Source: Pedobacter sp. Bi126 (GTDB taxonomy: Bacteria; Bacteroidota; Bacteroidia; Sphingobacteriales; Sphingobacteriaceae). Taken from it: a stretch of 64,000 nt of DNA. Below the pieces are notes generated by a model. That model was not told the origin of the DNA. It did no database searches and saw only the letters and a program-made list of their open reading frames with translations. The stretch's first letter is position 1, and every line of letters starts with the position of its first letter. Of the stretch, positions 9,401-16,961 are shown piece by piece. The translations under genes were made by a program, and so were the position numbers. The DNA lies in contig NZ_CAKKMS010000002.1 in NCBI RefSeq assembly GCF_918698245.1, positions 558,001 through 622,000 of the forward strand. The letters are read 5' to 3'.

Positions 9401-10116
9401 AAGAACAGTTTAAAGGTGAAAATTCAACTTTTACTGATCTGCCATCGAATTTATACGGCGCCGAGTGGTTAAAAGCATCACGCGGACAGGAAAGTATCGA
9501 ATTTACCGCAACTGATACTGTAGATACGTTTGTGGCACTGAATATCAATAGTAGCGTGCCTCAGGGATTCGAAGGTACCAAAACTTCACTAACCAATAGT
9601 AAGGATGAGATATTTGGTCTTTATCGGAAAAGACTTATTCCGAATGAGCGCATAATTTTTGACAGTAGAACTGCAACCGTTTTTGTATTACCAGTTACCC
9701 ATTTACAGCCCGCTTACGATTTAAAAACCACGACTACATATAAAGCTACTGATGGTGTTTTAGAAGGCAAGGAGGTTGTGAAAGCAATTTTAATGGATAA
9801 ACAACGCGTAATTTTTAATGCAGCCAACCAAGGGAGTTTAACCTGGCAGTTATCAGTTGGCGTTGCCGATACCTATTCCTTAACTCTAAAATACCATAAC
9901 CCCTCAGCGCAGCTTTTGAAAGGTAAACTCGAGTTTTTATCGGCAGATGGAACATTAATGAAAACAGAAATGGTTGAATTTGCACCAACTAAAACCGGAA
10001 AATGGAATTACCTCAGTACCAATACCGGGAGTATGATTAATGCTGGGACTTATAAACTCAAATTGATTGCTACAGAAGCTAAAGGACTAGCAGTTGATGC
10101 TTTAGATGTTCAATAA
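6454..10116 (+). CDS. Large GH2-family beta-glycosidase with malectin-like and C-terminal CBM-like domains
   Basis: Domains in order, numbered from ATG 6454: an odd 60-residue N-terminal extension; a hydrophobic signal segment (about 65-84); GH2 sugar-binding jelly roll (about 90-260); Ig-like domain (about 260-370); GH2 TIM barrel with acid/base Glu498 (WGLENES) and nucleophile Glu566 (VGEYGAW); a further beta-domain; a malectin-like domain (YRVNCGGGDYIDTNGNKW); and a C-terminal beta-sandwich. GH2 enzymes here could be beta-galactosidase, beta-glucuronidase or alpha-L-arabinopyranosidase. Specificity is not readable. The extension is encoded across a palindromic repeat (6569-6623), so translation may really begin at a non-ATG codon such as ATT 6631 or TTG 6646, which would give a normal signal peptide. 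Confidence 0.9.
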   Translation: MNQLTKSKRTEREKISSDLGWIDTRQIYLYTSLRNFPKRFVWTRTLVRCLGSCPHEPKRIQFKQLCLLLLCFINFYGGGSLYAQNQTRKDILLNSNWLSIADEKNSNTFDGFQLTNYKTLNWKKVNVPHNWDQYEGYQRKLHGNKHGYAWYRRTFKTNENNGKRFFLYFEGVGSYATVWLNGKKMGYHAGGRTTFTLDVTSAIKLNNQENVLAVRADHPANIQDLPWVDGGCSTERGFSEGSQPMGIFRPVHLIVTNEVRVEPFGIHIWNDNKISEKAAILNLSTIVKNYSLKPKNISVVNRLLDRNGKQIKELKKSVVVPVGKEIQIDQQTDKIINPKLWSLENPYLYTLQTTIIENGKVVDELKTPYGIRWISWPIGEQVNQKQFLLNGKPVFINGIAEYEHLIGQSHAFSNEQISSRVRQIKAAGFNAFRDAHQPHNLLYSDYWDKEGILCWTQMAAHIWYDTPEFRKNFKSLLTDWVKERRNSPAGVLWGLENESTLPEDFAKECTELIRKLDPTASSQRKVTTCNGGKGTDWDVPQNWTGTYGGNPLTYGEDLQRQVLVGEYGAWRTIDLHTPDANGKGYTENKMTDLMETKVRLAESVKDKTAGHFFWLYSSHDNPGRVQGGEGLRDLDRVGPVNYKGMFTPWEEPTDVFYMFRANYAPKQTEPMVYIVSHTWPNRWNKPGIKDSIVVYSNCDEVELFNDVNGKSLGRRKRGTIGTHFQWNKPDIQYNVLYAMGYVNGKAVAKDKIVLQNLPQSPNFNALISDKQLTVPAQGYKYVYRVNCGGGDYIDTNGNKWSADRNLSAPDHFGSTSWTSDFTGVPTFFASQRRTFQPIEGTKDWKLFQTFRYGRDRLKYHFPLPDGEYQVELYFIEPWLGIGGGFDAKAMRLFDVAFNGITVIKDLDIWKEAGCNTLLKKTIKTTIKGGFLDINFPEVKVAQAVISAIAISGLNQNIQAASSSKSLSTKIKNAALCDWLDIGEEQFKGENSTFTDLPSNLYGAEWLKASRGQESIEFTATDTVDTFVALNINSSVPQGFEGTKTSLTNSKDEIFGLYRKRLIPNERIIFDSRTATVFVLPVTHLQPAYDLKTTTTYKATDGVLEGKEVVKAILMDKQRVIFNAANQGSLTWQLSVGVADTYSLTLKYHNPSAQLLKGKLEFLSADGTLMKTEMVEFAPTKTGKWNYLSTNTGSMINAGTYKLKLIATEAKGLAVDALDVQ
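6569..6623. repeat. Palindromic repeat (GGTTCGTG/CACGAACC family) inside the GH2 reading frame
   Basis: Perfect 13-nt arms GGTTCGTGTGGAC (6569-6581) and its reverse complement (6611-6623) flank a 29-nt loop. Copies of the GGTTCGTG...CACGAACC core occur at 47593-47664, 52101-52120 and 55832-55851. This copy is translated as part of the N-terminal extension of the GH2 protein. Confidence 0.75.
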
Positions 10117-10190
10117 GATAAGATGGTACAATATGTGGCCAAAATCTTATATTAATACTGATATTTAGACATGCATATTTGTTTTAACCA
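10117..10190 (+). promoter_or_regulatory. Putative operator/promoter before the first symporter, matching the SusC-type cassettes
   Basis: The 17-nt GATAAGATGGTACAATA at 10117-10133 is identical to 28942-28958 upstream of the PL1 operon. In both places GCCAAAAT follows 21 bp after its first base. Downstream is TATTTGTTTTAACCA, similar to the TATACTTTCTAACCA core of the three cassettes but about 14 bp nearer the operator. This suggests the symporter/aldolase unit belongs to the same regulon. Confidence 0.55.
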
Positions 10191-10214
10191 AATTAATAAA
10201 CGAGCCAACAAATA

Positions 10215-11783
10215 ATGAAAGGACTTCCTGTAGTCGATCTTGCAATAATCTTCATTTATCTTGTTGGAATGATATTAGTTGGGGTTTATTTTTCGAGGAA
10301 AAATAAAAACTCCGAGCAATTTACAAAAGCTTCGGGCCTGATCCCCGGATGGGCGATAGGTTTATCAATTTATGCAACATTTTTAAGTAGCAATACCTTT
10401 TTAGGGGTGCCCGGAAAGGCCTTCGGGAGCAATTGGAATGCATTTGTATTTAGCATTTCGATGCCGTTGGCCGCTTGGATCGCTTCAAAATATTTTGTTC
10501 CTTTTTACCGGAGTACCGGAGAAATATCAGCCTATACCCATTTAGAAAAACGTTTTGGTGCATGGGCAAGGGTATATGCGGTGGTATGTTTCTTGTTAAC
10601 GCAACTGGCCAGAATGGGATCGATATTTTTTGGGATTGCCTTAAGCTTGCAAGCATTAACTGGCTATTCCATGCAGATAATTATGATCGTAATGGGCATT
10701 TGTATCATTGTTTATACCGTTTTAGGAGGAATTGAAGCGGTAATATGGACAGAAGTGGTACAAGCGGTAGTGAAAACTTTTGGTGCCTTACTCATTCTGT
10801 ATTTAATCATTTCGAATATGCCGGGAGGAGTTTCGAAGATTGTAGAGATCGGACAATCGGCCAATAAATTTAGTTTGGGTAGTTTTAAGCTAGATTTTGT
10901 AGGCTCATCGTTTTGGGTCGTTCTGCTTTATGGTTTTTTTATCAACCTGAATAACTTCGGAATGGACCAAAACTATATACAGCGTTACCATACGGCATCC
11001 TCTAGCAAAGCAGCTTCGAAATCGATCTGGCTGTGTGTTTGGTTGTATATTCCCGCATCACTGCTCTTTTTTATTATAGGATCTTGCTTGTATGCCTATT
11101 ATGAAATCAATCCAGATCTGGTGCAGTCGATTAAACACCAGGTGGCTATAGAGCGTTTGCCTTTGCATGCTTCGGCAGCAGAGGTGTTGAAGGTACAAAA
11201 CGCATTACAGCCATCAGATTATGGCGACAAAATTATGCCACATTTTATGGTGACTAAAATCCCCATCGGTTTGGTTGGCTTAATTGTTTCGGCCATCTTA
11301 TCTGCGGCAATGAGTACCATAAGTTCTGGAATGAATGCTTCGGCAACCGTGTTTTCTGTAGATATTTACAAAAGGTATTTTAAGCCTGATGTAACCGAAA
11401 AGCAGAATTTATCACTGTTACACTTAGCCACTATTGGCTTTGGTTTATTGGGTATGATTGCTGGTATTGCCATGATTGGCGTAAAAAGTATTTTAGATGT
11501 TTGGTGGGAATTATCAGGAATTTTTGCGGCAGGAATGTTAGGGCTCTTCCTGTTGGGGATCATCAGTAGGCAAACTAAAAACCATGAAGCCATAACAGCA
11601 ACAATAATCGGCATTGCCGTAATTATATGGATGACATTTTCTTCACTTCTTCCTCCAGAATATGAAGTTTTTAGAAATCCTTTGCATAAAAACATGATTA
11701 TCGTAATCGGTACTTTAACCATTTTTTTAGCAGGACTTTTCCTGACAAAAATTAAAAATAGAAAAACTAAAACAGCCCATTAA
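10215..11783 (+). CDS. Sodium:solute symporter (SSS family)
   Basis: The 522-residue polytopic membrane protein has roughly 13 predicted transmembrane helices and the arrangement of the SSS family (LeuT fold). It begins with an AIIFIYLVGMILVGVYFSRK helix, followed by an ATFLSSNTFLGVPG core helix. It has GGIEAVIWTEVVQ in the middle and the SAILSAAMSTISSGMNASATVFSVDIYKRY signature near residue 370. Members take up sugars, uronates or other organic solutes with sodium. It is followed by a DapA-type aldolase gene, so a monosaccharide or sugar acid released from pectin is the likely cargo. A palindrome (11783-11799) after the stop may be a weak attenuator. Confidence 0.9.
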   Translation: MKGLPVVDLAIIFIYLVGMILVGVYFSRKNKNSEQFTKASGLIPGWAIGLSIYATFLSSNTFLGVPGKAFGSNWNAFVFSISMPLAAWIASKYFVPFYRSTGEISAYTHLEKRFGAWARVYAVVCFLLTQLARMGSIFFGIALSLQALTGYSMQIIMIVMGICIIVYTVLGGIEAVIWTEVVQAVVKTFGALLILYLIISNMPGGVSKIVEIGQSANKFSLGSFKLDFVGSSFWVVLLYGFFINLNNFGMDQNYIQRYHTASSSKAASKSIWLCVWLYIPASLLFFIIGSCLYAYYEINPDLVQSIKHQVAIERLPLHASAAEVLKVQNALQPSDYGDKIMPHFMVTKIPIGLVGLIVSAILSAAMSTISSGMNASATVFSVDIYKRYFKPDVTEKQNLSLLHLATIGFGLLGMIAGIAMIGVKSILDVWWELSGIFAAGMLGLFLLGIISRQTKNHEAITATIIGIAVIIWMTFSSLLPPEYEVFRNPLHKNMIIVIGTLTIFLAGLFLTKIKNRKTKTAH

Positions 11784-11840
11784 AAACCATTCTGGTTTTA
11801 TCAGGCAATTAAATAGAACAATTTACCATATCAGAATATA

Positions 11841-12773
11841 ATGGAAAACTCACAAAAAGGGTTCATCCCGGTAATGCTCACGCCTTTTTTAAGCAATGGG
11901 AACATCGATTACCCAGCCCTTACGCAGCTCACTGAGATTTATTTACAGGCCGGATCATCAGGCTTATTTGCCAATTGTCTGTCGAGCGAAATGTTTGAAT
12001 TGACTGGTAAAGAACGAATTCAGGCCATAAAACATGTGATTAAAGTTGTTAATGGCGCTGTGCCAGTGGTAGCCACCGGAACTTTTGGTGGCGCGATTTC
12101 AGAACAGGCCGATTTTGTAAAAGAAGTGAGCGATACAGGAGTAGAAGCGGTGATTGCGATTACCAGTTTACTTGCAGAAGAAAATGAAACTGATGAGGTT
12201 TTTAACGAAAGAGTATTCAATCTTTTAGAACAGACAGATAAAATTCCGTTGGGATTTTACGAATGCCCTGTGCCTTATAAAAGAGTATTGAAACCGCAAC
12301 AATTGGCCGATTTTGTGTCAACAGGAAGAGTGATTTACCATAAAGATACCTGCCTGGATCTTGGTCAGATTAAAGAAAAACTAAAACTGACTGAAGGCAG
12401 GGCTTTTGGGTTGTATGATGCCTATATCGTGCATGCGGTAGAATCATTAAAAGCTGGAGCTTCGGGATTATCTTGTATTCAAGGTAATTATTTCCCTGAA
12501 TTGATTGTTTGGCTTTGCGACCATTATAATGATGAAGCTTTTAAAGATGAAGTACAAGTGGTACAACAGTTTTTAATCGATAACATGGACGTAATGCATA
12601 ACGTTTATCCAGTGGTATCCAAGTATTTCCTACAAAAGCGAGGGCTTAATATCTCGACTTTTACCCGCAGAAATGTGGGTTCGTTTACGCCAAGCGTAGT
12701 TAAAGAAGTAGAAACACTGTTTGATGATTATACTTTGCTTCGCAACAATTTAAATATAAAGGTTTTTATATAG
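11841..12773 (+). CDS. Dihydrodipicolinate synthase/N-acetylneuraminate lyase family aldolase
   Basis: This is a cytoplasmic TIM-barrel class I aldolase of 310 residues, the usual family length. The Schiff-base lysine is Lys168 in VIYHKDT, and the catalytic tyrosine is Tyr140 in GFYECPVPY, at the place of the YNxP motif. The substrate loop GLFANCLSSEMFELT replaces the GTTGE/S-type motif of true DapA, so lysine synthesis is unlikely. In a pectin locus next to a symporter, cleavage of a 2-keto-3-deoxy sugar acid to pyruvate and an aldehyde is the natural guess (inference). It lies 57 bp after the symporter and is convergent with the AraC gene. Confidence 0.88.
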   Translation: MENSQKGFIPVMLTPFLSNGNIDYPALTQLTEIYLQAGSSGLFANCLSSEMFELTGKERIQAIKHVIKVVNGAVPVVATGTFGGAISEQADFVKEVSDTGVEAVIAITSLLAEENETDEVFNERVFNLLEQTDKIPLGFYECPVPYKRVLKPQQLADFVSTGRVIYHKDTCLDLGQIKEKLKLTEGRAFGLYDAYIVHAVESLKAGASGLSCIQGNYFPELIVWLCDHYNDEAFKDEVQVVQQFLIDNMDVMHNVYPVVSKYFLQKRGLNISTFTRRNVGSFTPSVVKEVETLFDDYTLLRNNLNIKVFI

Positions 12774-12858
12774 TGGCGCAGTCGTCATCCTGATGGGCAA
12801 TTTATTGAATAAAATCAATATAAATGACGCGATCTTAAGGATGAATAACTTCGATATA

Positions 12859-12954
12859 TCGTCATTGCGAGAAGGCTTTTTCAGCCGACGAAGCAATCTT
12901 ACAACGATCGCTATTAGCGTGTGCATTAAGATTGCTTCGTTCCTCGCAATGACG
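12859..12954. repeat. Full palindromic repeat element (CGTCATTGCGAG family)
   Basis: This is the second full copy of the palindrome seen at 1942-2030: CGTCATTGCGAGAAGG...ACGAAGCAATCTT on the left and AAGATTGCTTCGTTCCTCGCAATGACG on the right. It lies between convergent genes. A 76-codon open frame starting at 12793 across it is a by-product of the repeat. Confidence 0.75.
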
Positions 12955-13005
12955 AATTTCTGTCTGAATCTATCATTGGTAACTTGTTTCAGGATCTATT
13001 TTGCT

Positions 13006-13038
13006 AGACCTTATAGGTTTTAAAAACCTATAAGGTCT
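13006..13038. terminator. Bidirectional intrinsic terminator
   Basis: Perfect 15-nt arms AGACCTTATAGGTTT (13006-13020) and its reverse complement (13024-13038) enclose a 3-nt loop, exactly between the convergent aldolase and AraC genes. A/T-rich flanks on both sides suit termination in both directions. Confidence 0.75.
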
Positions 13039-13047
13039 GAATTATAC

Positions 13048-13917
13048 TTAACTCAAATACTTCCTTTTATAGTCCAAAGGCGTCATCCCTGTAACCTTTT
13101 TAAAGTGCCTGTAGAAATTAGACACATTATTAAAACCGCAATCAAAACAGATCATCTCGGTAGGAAGCTTGTTTTCAATTAAAAAACGGCAGGCGTGACT
13201 CACCCTGATTTCAATCAGGAAATCATAAAAGGTCTTTTTCGTCATCAGTTTAAAATACCTGCAGAAAGAAGTTACGCTTAAATTACTTAATGAAGCCACT
13301 TCTTCCAATGTAATATCCTTTTTATAATTGCTCAGGGTATAATTACATATTTTATTGATCCGGAGCGTTTCAGACTCGTTGCTTTGATAAAATGTATTTT
13401 TGCTCGTTACAATTGTCGAAAATTCATCCGTCTCGGCCAATGTTTTTAAGATAGACAAGAGGATAATGATCCGATCCAAATTGGTTGCATCAACTGCAGC
13501 CCGCATTAAATCAACCAGTTTATCTTTAGCTTTCCCTTTAATTACCATTCCGCTTTTTGCTTTTTCGAATAATTTAGGGATCAGGTAAGCTTCAGGTAAA
13601 GTAAGCATGTATTTACCCAAACAATCGGGCAAGAAATGAATCACCATGGCTTCGGTTGTAAGATCGGGGTTATTCTGGAAGTATTCATCTTTACAGCGCC
13701 AGGTATGAGGCAGATTTTCGCCTAAAAGCACCATCTCATCTGGCACAAAATTACTGATGTTATCGCCAATAAAACGAACGCCTTCTCCTTTGATTACATA
13801 ATGCAGTTCTAGCTCGGGATGATAATGCCAGATATTCCCAAAATCGGGTTTGATATCATGACGGATACTAAAGGAACTTTGTAAGGTAATTGGAACTTTA
13901 TGAAAATGAGGTTTCAT
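13048..13917 (-). CDS. AraC-family transcriptional regulator with cupin sensor domain
   Basis: The 289-residue protein (start chosen at MKPHFHKVP, ATG complement at 13915-13917) has an N-terminal AraC-type cupin (HYHPELELHYVIKGEGVRFIGD..GENLPHTWRC) that would bind a sugar ligand. Two helix-turn-helix motifs follow at the C-terminus (ITLEEVASLSNLSVTSFCRYFK and MICFDCGFNNVSNFYRHFKKVTGMTPLDYKRKY). The frame runs 30 codons upstream to 14007, but that extension is hydrophobic and unlike the family, and the later start has a good AT-rich leader. It is divergent from the isomerase gene. As one of only two DNA-binding regulators in the window it is a candidate for controlling the shared SusC-type cassettes (inference). 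Confidence 0.9.
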   Translation of the reverse strand: MKPHFHKVPITLQSSFSIRHDIKPDFGNIWHYHPELELHYVIKGEGVRFIGDNISNFVPDEMVLLGENLPHTWRCKDEYFQNNPDLTTEAMVIHFLPDCLGKYMLTLPEAYLIPKLFEKAKSGMVIKGKAKDKLVDLMRAAVDATNLDRIIILLSILKTLAETDEFSTIVTSKNTFYQSNESETLRINKICNYTLSNYKKDITLEEVASLSNLSVTSFCRYFKLMTKKTFYDFLIEIRVSHACRFLIENKLPTEMICFDCGFNNVSNFYRHFKKVTGMTPLDYKRKYLS

Positions 13918-14141
13918 ATAACTAATAAATATTTGGTTAGGGCTGTAATACAATATTCTAAAAATTATACCACAGCGGTCTAAAGTTAACGAGTTTAATG
14001 ATAACATCCTATATTAATTTGATAAAAACCATCAGAAAATAGTGTTTTTCATTGTTGAGTTTTGTATATAGCCGTAAAGGCATAATCCAAATATAAGCTG
14101 ACAAATTGTATTTATATAAATTATTTGTTCATTAATAAATT

Positions 14142-15776
14142 ATGAGACAAAGTAAACAAGGAGAAATTCTACTGGTTTCAAGTGGCGATTTAAGGCTTTC
14201 AGCAAATCAAAATTGTTGGGCTGCTCAAGTCGAAATGGAGCGAAAATTAACTTTAGCCATCGAACAATTCGGCTGGAAAGTTAAACGTGCCCATTCATAC
14301 AATTCAACAAAAAAACACGGCTTTATCGATTCACAAAGAATGGGTATGGATATCTTTAGAAATATTGATCCCAACCAACCTATAATTGTTGCAGAAAGTG
14401 TTTGGCAATACTCACATCATGTACTTGCAGGGCTTACCACACATCGTGGCCCGATACTAACCGTAGCCAACTGGAGCGGACAATGGCCTGGTTTGGTAGG
14501 CATGTTAAATCTGAACGGTTGCTTAACCAAAGCGGCAATTCCATATAGTACTCTATGGAGTGAAAATTTTACGGATGATTTTTTTACAGATGGCCTGCAA
14601 GAATGGCTCACAACCGGCAAGGTCAGTTACGATCAAAGTCATGTAAAAAGTTTTGCTTTAAGTAAGATCCCCTTAAGCGACGACAAGAAAGGAAGAACTT
14701 TTGCCAAAAGCTTAAAAGAGCGAAAAGTGATCATGGGTGTGTTTGACGAAGGCTGTATGGGTATGTACAATGCTATCATTCCCGACGAACTGCTGCACAA
14801 AACCGGTTTCTTTAAAGAGCGTCTAAGTCAATCGGCGCTATATGCAGGTATGCTGCAGGTTACCAATAGCGAAGCAGAGGCTGTTTTAGAATGGCTTTTG
14901 CAAAAAGGAATGACCTTTAACTGGGGAACTGAAGAGGAGACGCAATTAACTAAAAACCAAACCCTTGAGCAGTGCAAAATGTATATCTCCGCCCTGAGGA
15001 TTGCTGATCATTTTAGCTGCGATACCATTGGAATCCAGTATCAGCAAGGATTGAAAGACTTAACTGTAGCCAGCGATTTAGTAGAGGGTTTATTAAATAA
15101 CGAAGACCGTCCGCCGGCATTTTCTGTAGATGGTAAAGAACTTTACCCAAAACGTGCTTTACCACATTTTAACGAGGTAGACGAATGTGCTGGTTTAGAT
15201 GCCCTGGTAACCTACAATCTTTGGAAAGAATTAGGAATGACTGGAGAAAACACGCTTCACGACATCCGTTGGGGCGAATATTACAAAAATGATGATGTAG
15301 ACGGTTTTGTTTGGCTGTTTTTAATCTCTGGAGCAGCACCACCTGCACATTTTATTGGTGGTTATGCCGGAGCAAGCAGCGATAGGCAGCCAGCTATGTA
15401 TTTCCGTTTAGGTGGTGGATCGTTAAAAGGCATCAGTAAACCGGGTTTCATTGTTTGGAGCCGGGTTTATGTAATGGATAACGAATTACATTGCGATTTG
15501 GGGGTTGGAGAAGTAGTAGCTTTGCCTGAGGCTGAAACCAAAAGACGTTGGGACGGAACAACACCCGAATGGCCAATTATGCATGCCATTTTAAAAGGCG
15601 TGAGCCGCGATCAGTTAATGGCCAGACATAAAGCCAACCACATTCAGGTAGTTTATACCAATTATGAAGCCGGTGCACACGAAGCTTGCCGCATTAAAGC
15701 AGCTGCAATGGATGAACTTGGCTTAAAAGTGCATTTTTGCGGAGATGTGAACCTAAAAAAAATAAATACAATTTAA
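14142..15776 (+). CDS. L-fucose/L-arabinose isomerase-like protein
   Basis: The 544-residue protein lacks a signal peptide and should be cytoplasmic. It resembles the FucI/AraA fold: N-terminal Rossmann-like domains, GVFDEGCMGMYNAIIPDELL near 200, GIQYQQGLKDL near 305, NEVDECAGLDALVTYNLWKELG near 350, and a C-terminal HKANHIQVVYTNYEAG. Family members interconvert aldoses and ketoses with a divalent metal held by Glu, Asp and His. The Asp and His candidates are visible, but the position where a Glu is expected (PELxD in classical enzymes, as I recall) reads QGLKD. It would handle L-fucose, L-galactose or another rare sugar released by the locus; the activity is unproven. A DUF3826 gene follows 10 bp later. 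Confidence 0.7.
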   Translation: MRQSKQGEILLVSSGDLRLSANQNCWAAQVEMERKLTLAIEQFGWKVKRAHSYNSTKKHGFIDSQRMGMDIFRNIDPNQPIIVAESVWQYSHHVLAGLTTHRGPILTVANWSGQWPGLVGMLNLNGCLTKAAIPYSTLWSENFTDDFFTDGLQEWLTTGKVSYDQSHVKSFALSKIPLSDDKKGRTFAKSLKERKVIMGVFDEGCMGMYNAIIPDELLHKTGFFKERLSQSALYAGMLQVTNSEAEAVLEWLLQKGMTFNWGTEEETQLTKNQTLEQCKMYISALRIADHFSCDTIGIQYQQGLKDLTVASDLVEGLLNNEDRPPAFSVDGKELYPKRALPHFNEVDECAGLDALVTYNLWKELGMTGENTLHDIRWGEYYKNDDVDGFVWLFLISGAAPPAHFIGGYAGASSDRQPAMYFRLGGGSLKGISKPGFIVWSRVYVMDNELHCDLGVGEVVALPEAETKRRWDGTTPEWPIMHAILKGVSRDQLMARHKANHIQVVYTNYEAGAHEACRIKAAAMDELGLKVHFCGDVNLKKINTI

Positions 15777-15786
15777 ATATAAAGAC

Positions 15787-16455
15787 ATGAAATCATCAAT
15801 TTTAGCCTTATTGTTAACCCTCTCGAGCATTACAGCAATTTTTGCTCAGAACAATCCTGTGAACGATAAAGAAGCCTATGTGAAAATGATTACCGAGCGT
15901 TCGGCTAAAATTGTTACCAATCTTGGAATTACAGATGCGAAGAAAACGGAAAAAGTGATGGTAATCATCAGAGATCAATATAGCAATTTAAACGACATCT
16001 ATGCCGCACGCGACATTCGTGTTAAAGCAATTAAAGAAAAAAACAAAGACAATAAAGTAGAACGCGATTCGGCCCTCGCTAAAGATAGCCGTGTGGTTGA
16101 AGCTTCATTAGCTAAACTGCATAAAAAATACATCAGCAAACTTTCTGCGCAATTAACCAATGAACAGGTTGACCTGGTTAAAAACGGCATGACCTATAAT
16201 GTATTGCCAATTACCTATAAAGCCTACCAGGAAGAGATTTTAACATTGACGGATGAGCAGAAAAAACAAATTTTAGTTTGGCTTACCGAAGCACGTGAAC
16301 ATGCGATGGATGCAGAATCGTCAGATAAAAAACATGCATGGTTTGGTAAATATAAAGGCAGAATAAATAATTACTTATCAGCTGCCGGATACGATTTAAA
16401 GAAAGAGGGAATAGAGTGGGAGAAGCGCAGAAAAGCAAAAGCGCAAACAAACTAG
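15787..16455 (+). CDS. Secreted DUF3826-family protein (copy 1)
   Basis: This 222-residue protein has a signal peptide (residues 1-20, ending IFAQ) and an otherwise charged, helix-rich body. It has the pattern of DUF3826: a YVKMITERSAKIVTNLGI helix, a Lys/Glu-rich middle, LSAQLTNEQVDLVKNGMTYNVLPITYKAYQ, then LTDEQKKQILVWLTEAREHAMDAES. The family is typical of Bacteroidota pectin loci and has no established biochemical role that I know of. A second, divergent member is encoded at 47688-48353 in this same window. It follows the isomerase gene by 10 bp and precedes a clear terminator, so it ends this transcription unit. Confidence 0.8.
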   Translation: MKSSILALLLTLSSITAIFAQNNPVNDKEAYVKMITERSAKIVTNLGITDAKKTEKVMVIIRDQYSNLNDIYAARDIRVKAIKEKNKDNKVERDSALAKDSRVVEASLAKLHKKYISKLSAQLTNEQVDLVKNGMTYNVLPITYKAYQEEILTLTDEQKKQILVWLTEAREHAMDAESSDKKHAWFGKYKGRINNYLSAAGYDLKKEGIEWEKRRKAKAQTN

Positions 16456-16463
16456 CATGGCTT

Positions 16464-16496
16464 ATGGAGCGTATTTAAACGCTTCATTATTTTTTA
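16464..16496 (+). terminator. Intrinsic terminator after the DUF3826 gene
   Basis: The stem ATGGAGCGT (16464-16472) pairs with ACGCTTCAT (16479-16487) with one G-U pair. It has a 6-nt loop and is followed by TATTTTTTATT. The T-run merges into the first conserved block of the downstream regulatory cassette. Confidence 0.7.
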
Positions 16497-16712
16497 TTTA
16501 AGAATATTTCATTTATATATGAATTTATACTTATATTGTATTGTGGATAAAATCACTAAATAGCTTATAGCGAGAAGGTTATTTTGTACTGATAAAATTG
16601 TATAATAACCGACGCTATTTAGCTAAAAAAATGGGTTTTACTTCATTAATTTAAAGGTATAATATACTTTCTAACCAATAATTATTTAATCCAAAAACAG
16701 AAATATGAGCCA
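16491..16712 (+). promoter_or_regulatory. Conserved regulatory cassette 1, upstream of SusC-1
   Basis: Block I (TTTTTATTTAAGAAT.., about 34 bp, containing CATTTATATATGAAT) starts at 16491. The operator-like GATAAAATTGTATAATA is at 16591-16607. Block II, TATAATATACTTTCTAACCA, is at 16658-16677. ATGAGCCA starts at 16705. The spacings (167 bp from block I to II, 47 bp from II to ATGAGCCA) match cassettes 2 and 3 within 2 bp. TATACTTTC resembles a TAnnTTTG-type -7 box. Unlike the others, this copy also carries an imperfect dyad, CTAAATAGC (16556-16564) and GCTATTTAG (16614-16622). An untranslated stretch of about 250 bp follows before the SusC start, preceded by ACTAACCAAATAA. Confidence 0.65.
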
Positions 16713-16961
16713 TCACAAAGACAATTAGTGTTAGACAGATAATTTAAAATAACGCGATCTAATTCTTTTGCCTAACTAGCAAGCTGTAAAAAGCAAAACA
16801 AACAAACAAACAACAAACACATCCTTAACCGGAAACACTAATATAAACTGTATAAGGCAATTGCCATTACAGCTTATGTATGCTAAATGAAATTGATCAA
16901 GCGCAAGGCCTGATTGATGTCGTATTAGCTGTATTAGTAAAAAACTAACCAAATAACAAAT

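Noticed and set aside
12793..13023. 76-codon open frame after the aldolase gene
   Set aside because: It is made of the CGTCATTGCGAG palindrome and terminator DNA, overlaps the terminator hairpin, and has no recognisable protein pattern.
13918..14007. N-terminal extension of the AraC regulator to 14007
   Set aside because: The extra 30 residues are hydrophobic and atypical for the family, and the start at 13917 fits usual AraC length and leader composition.
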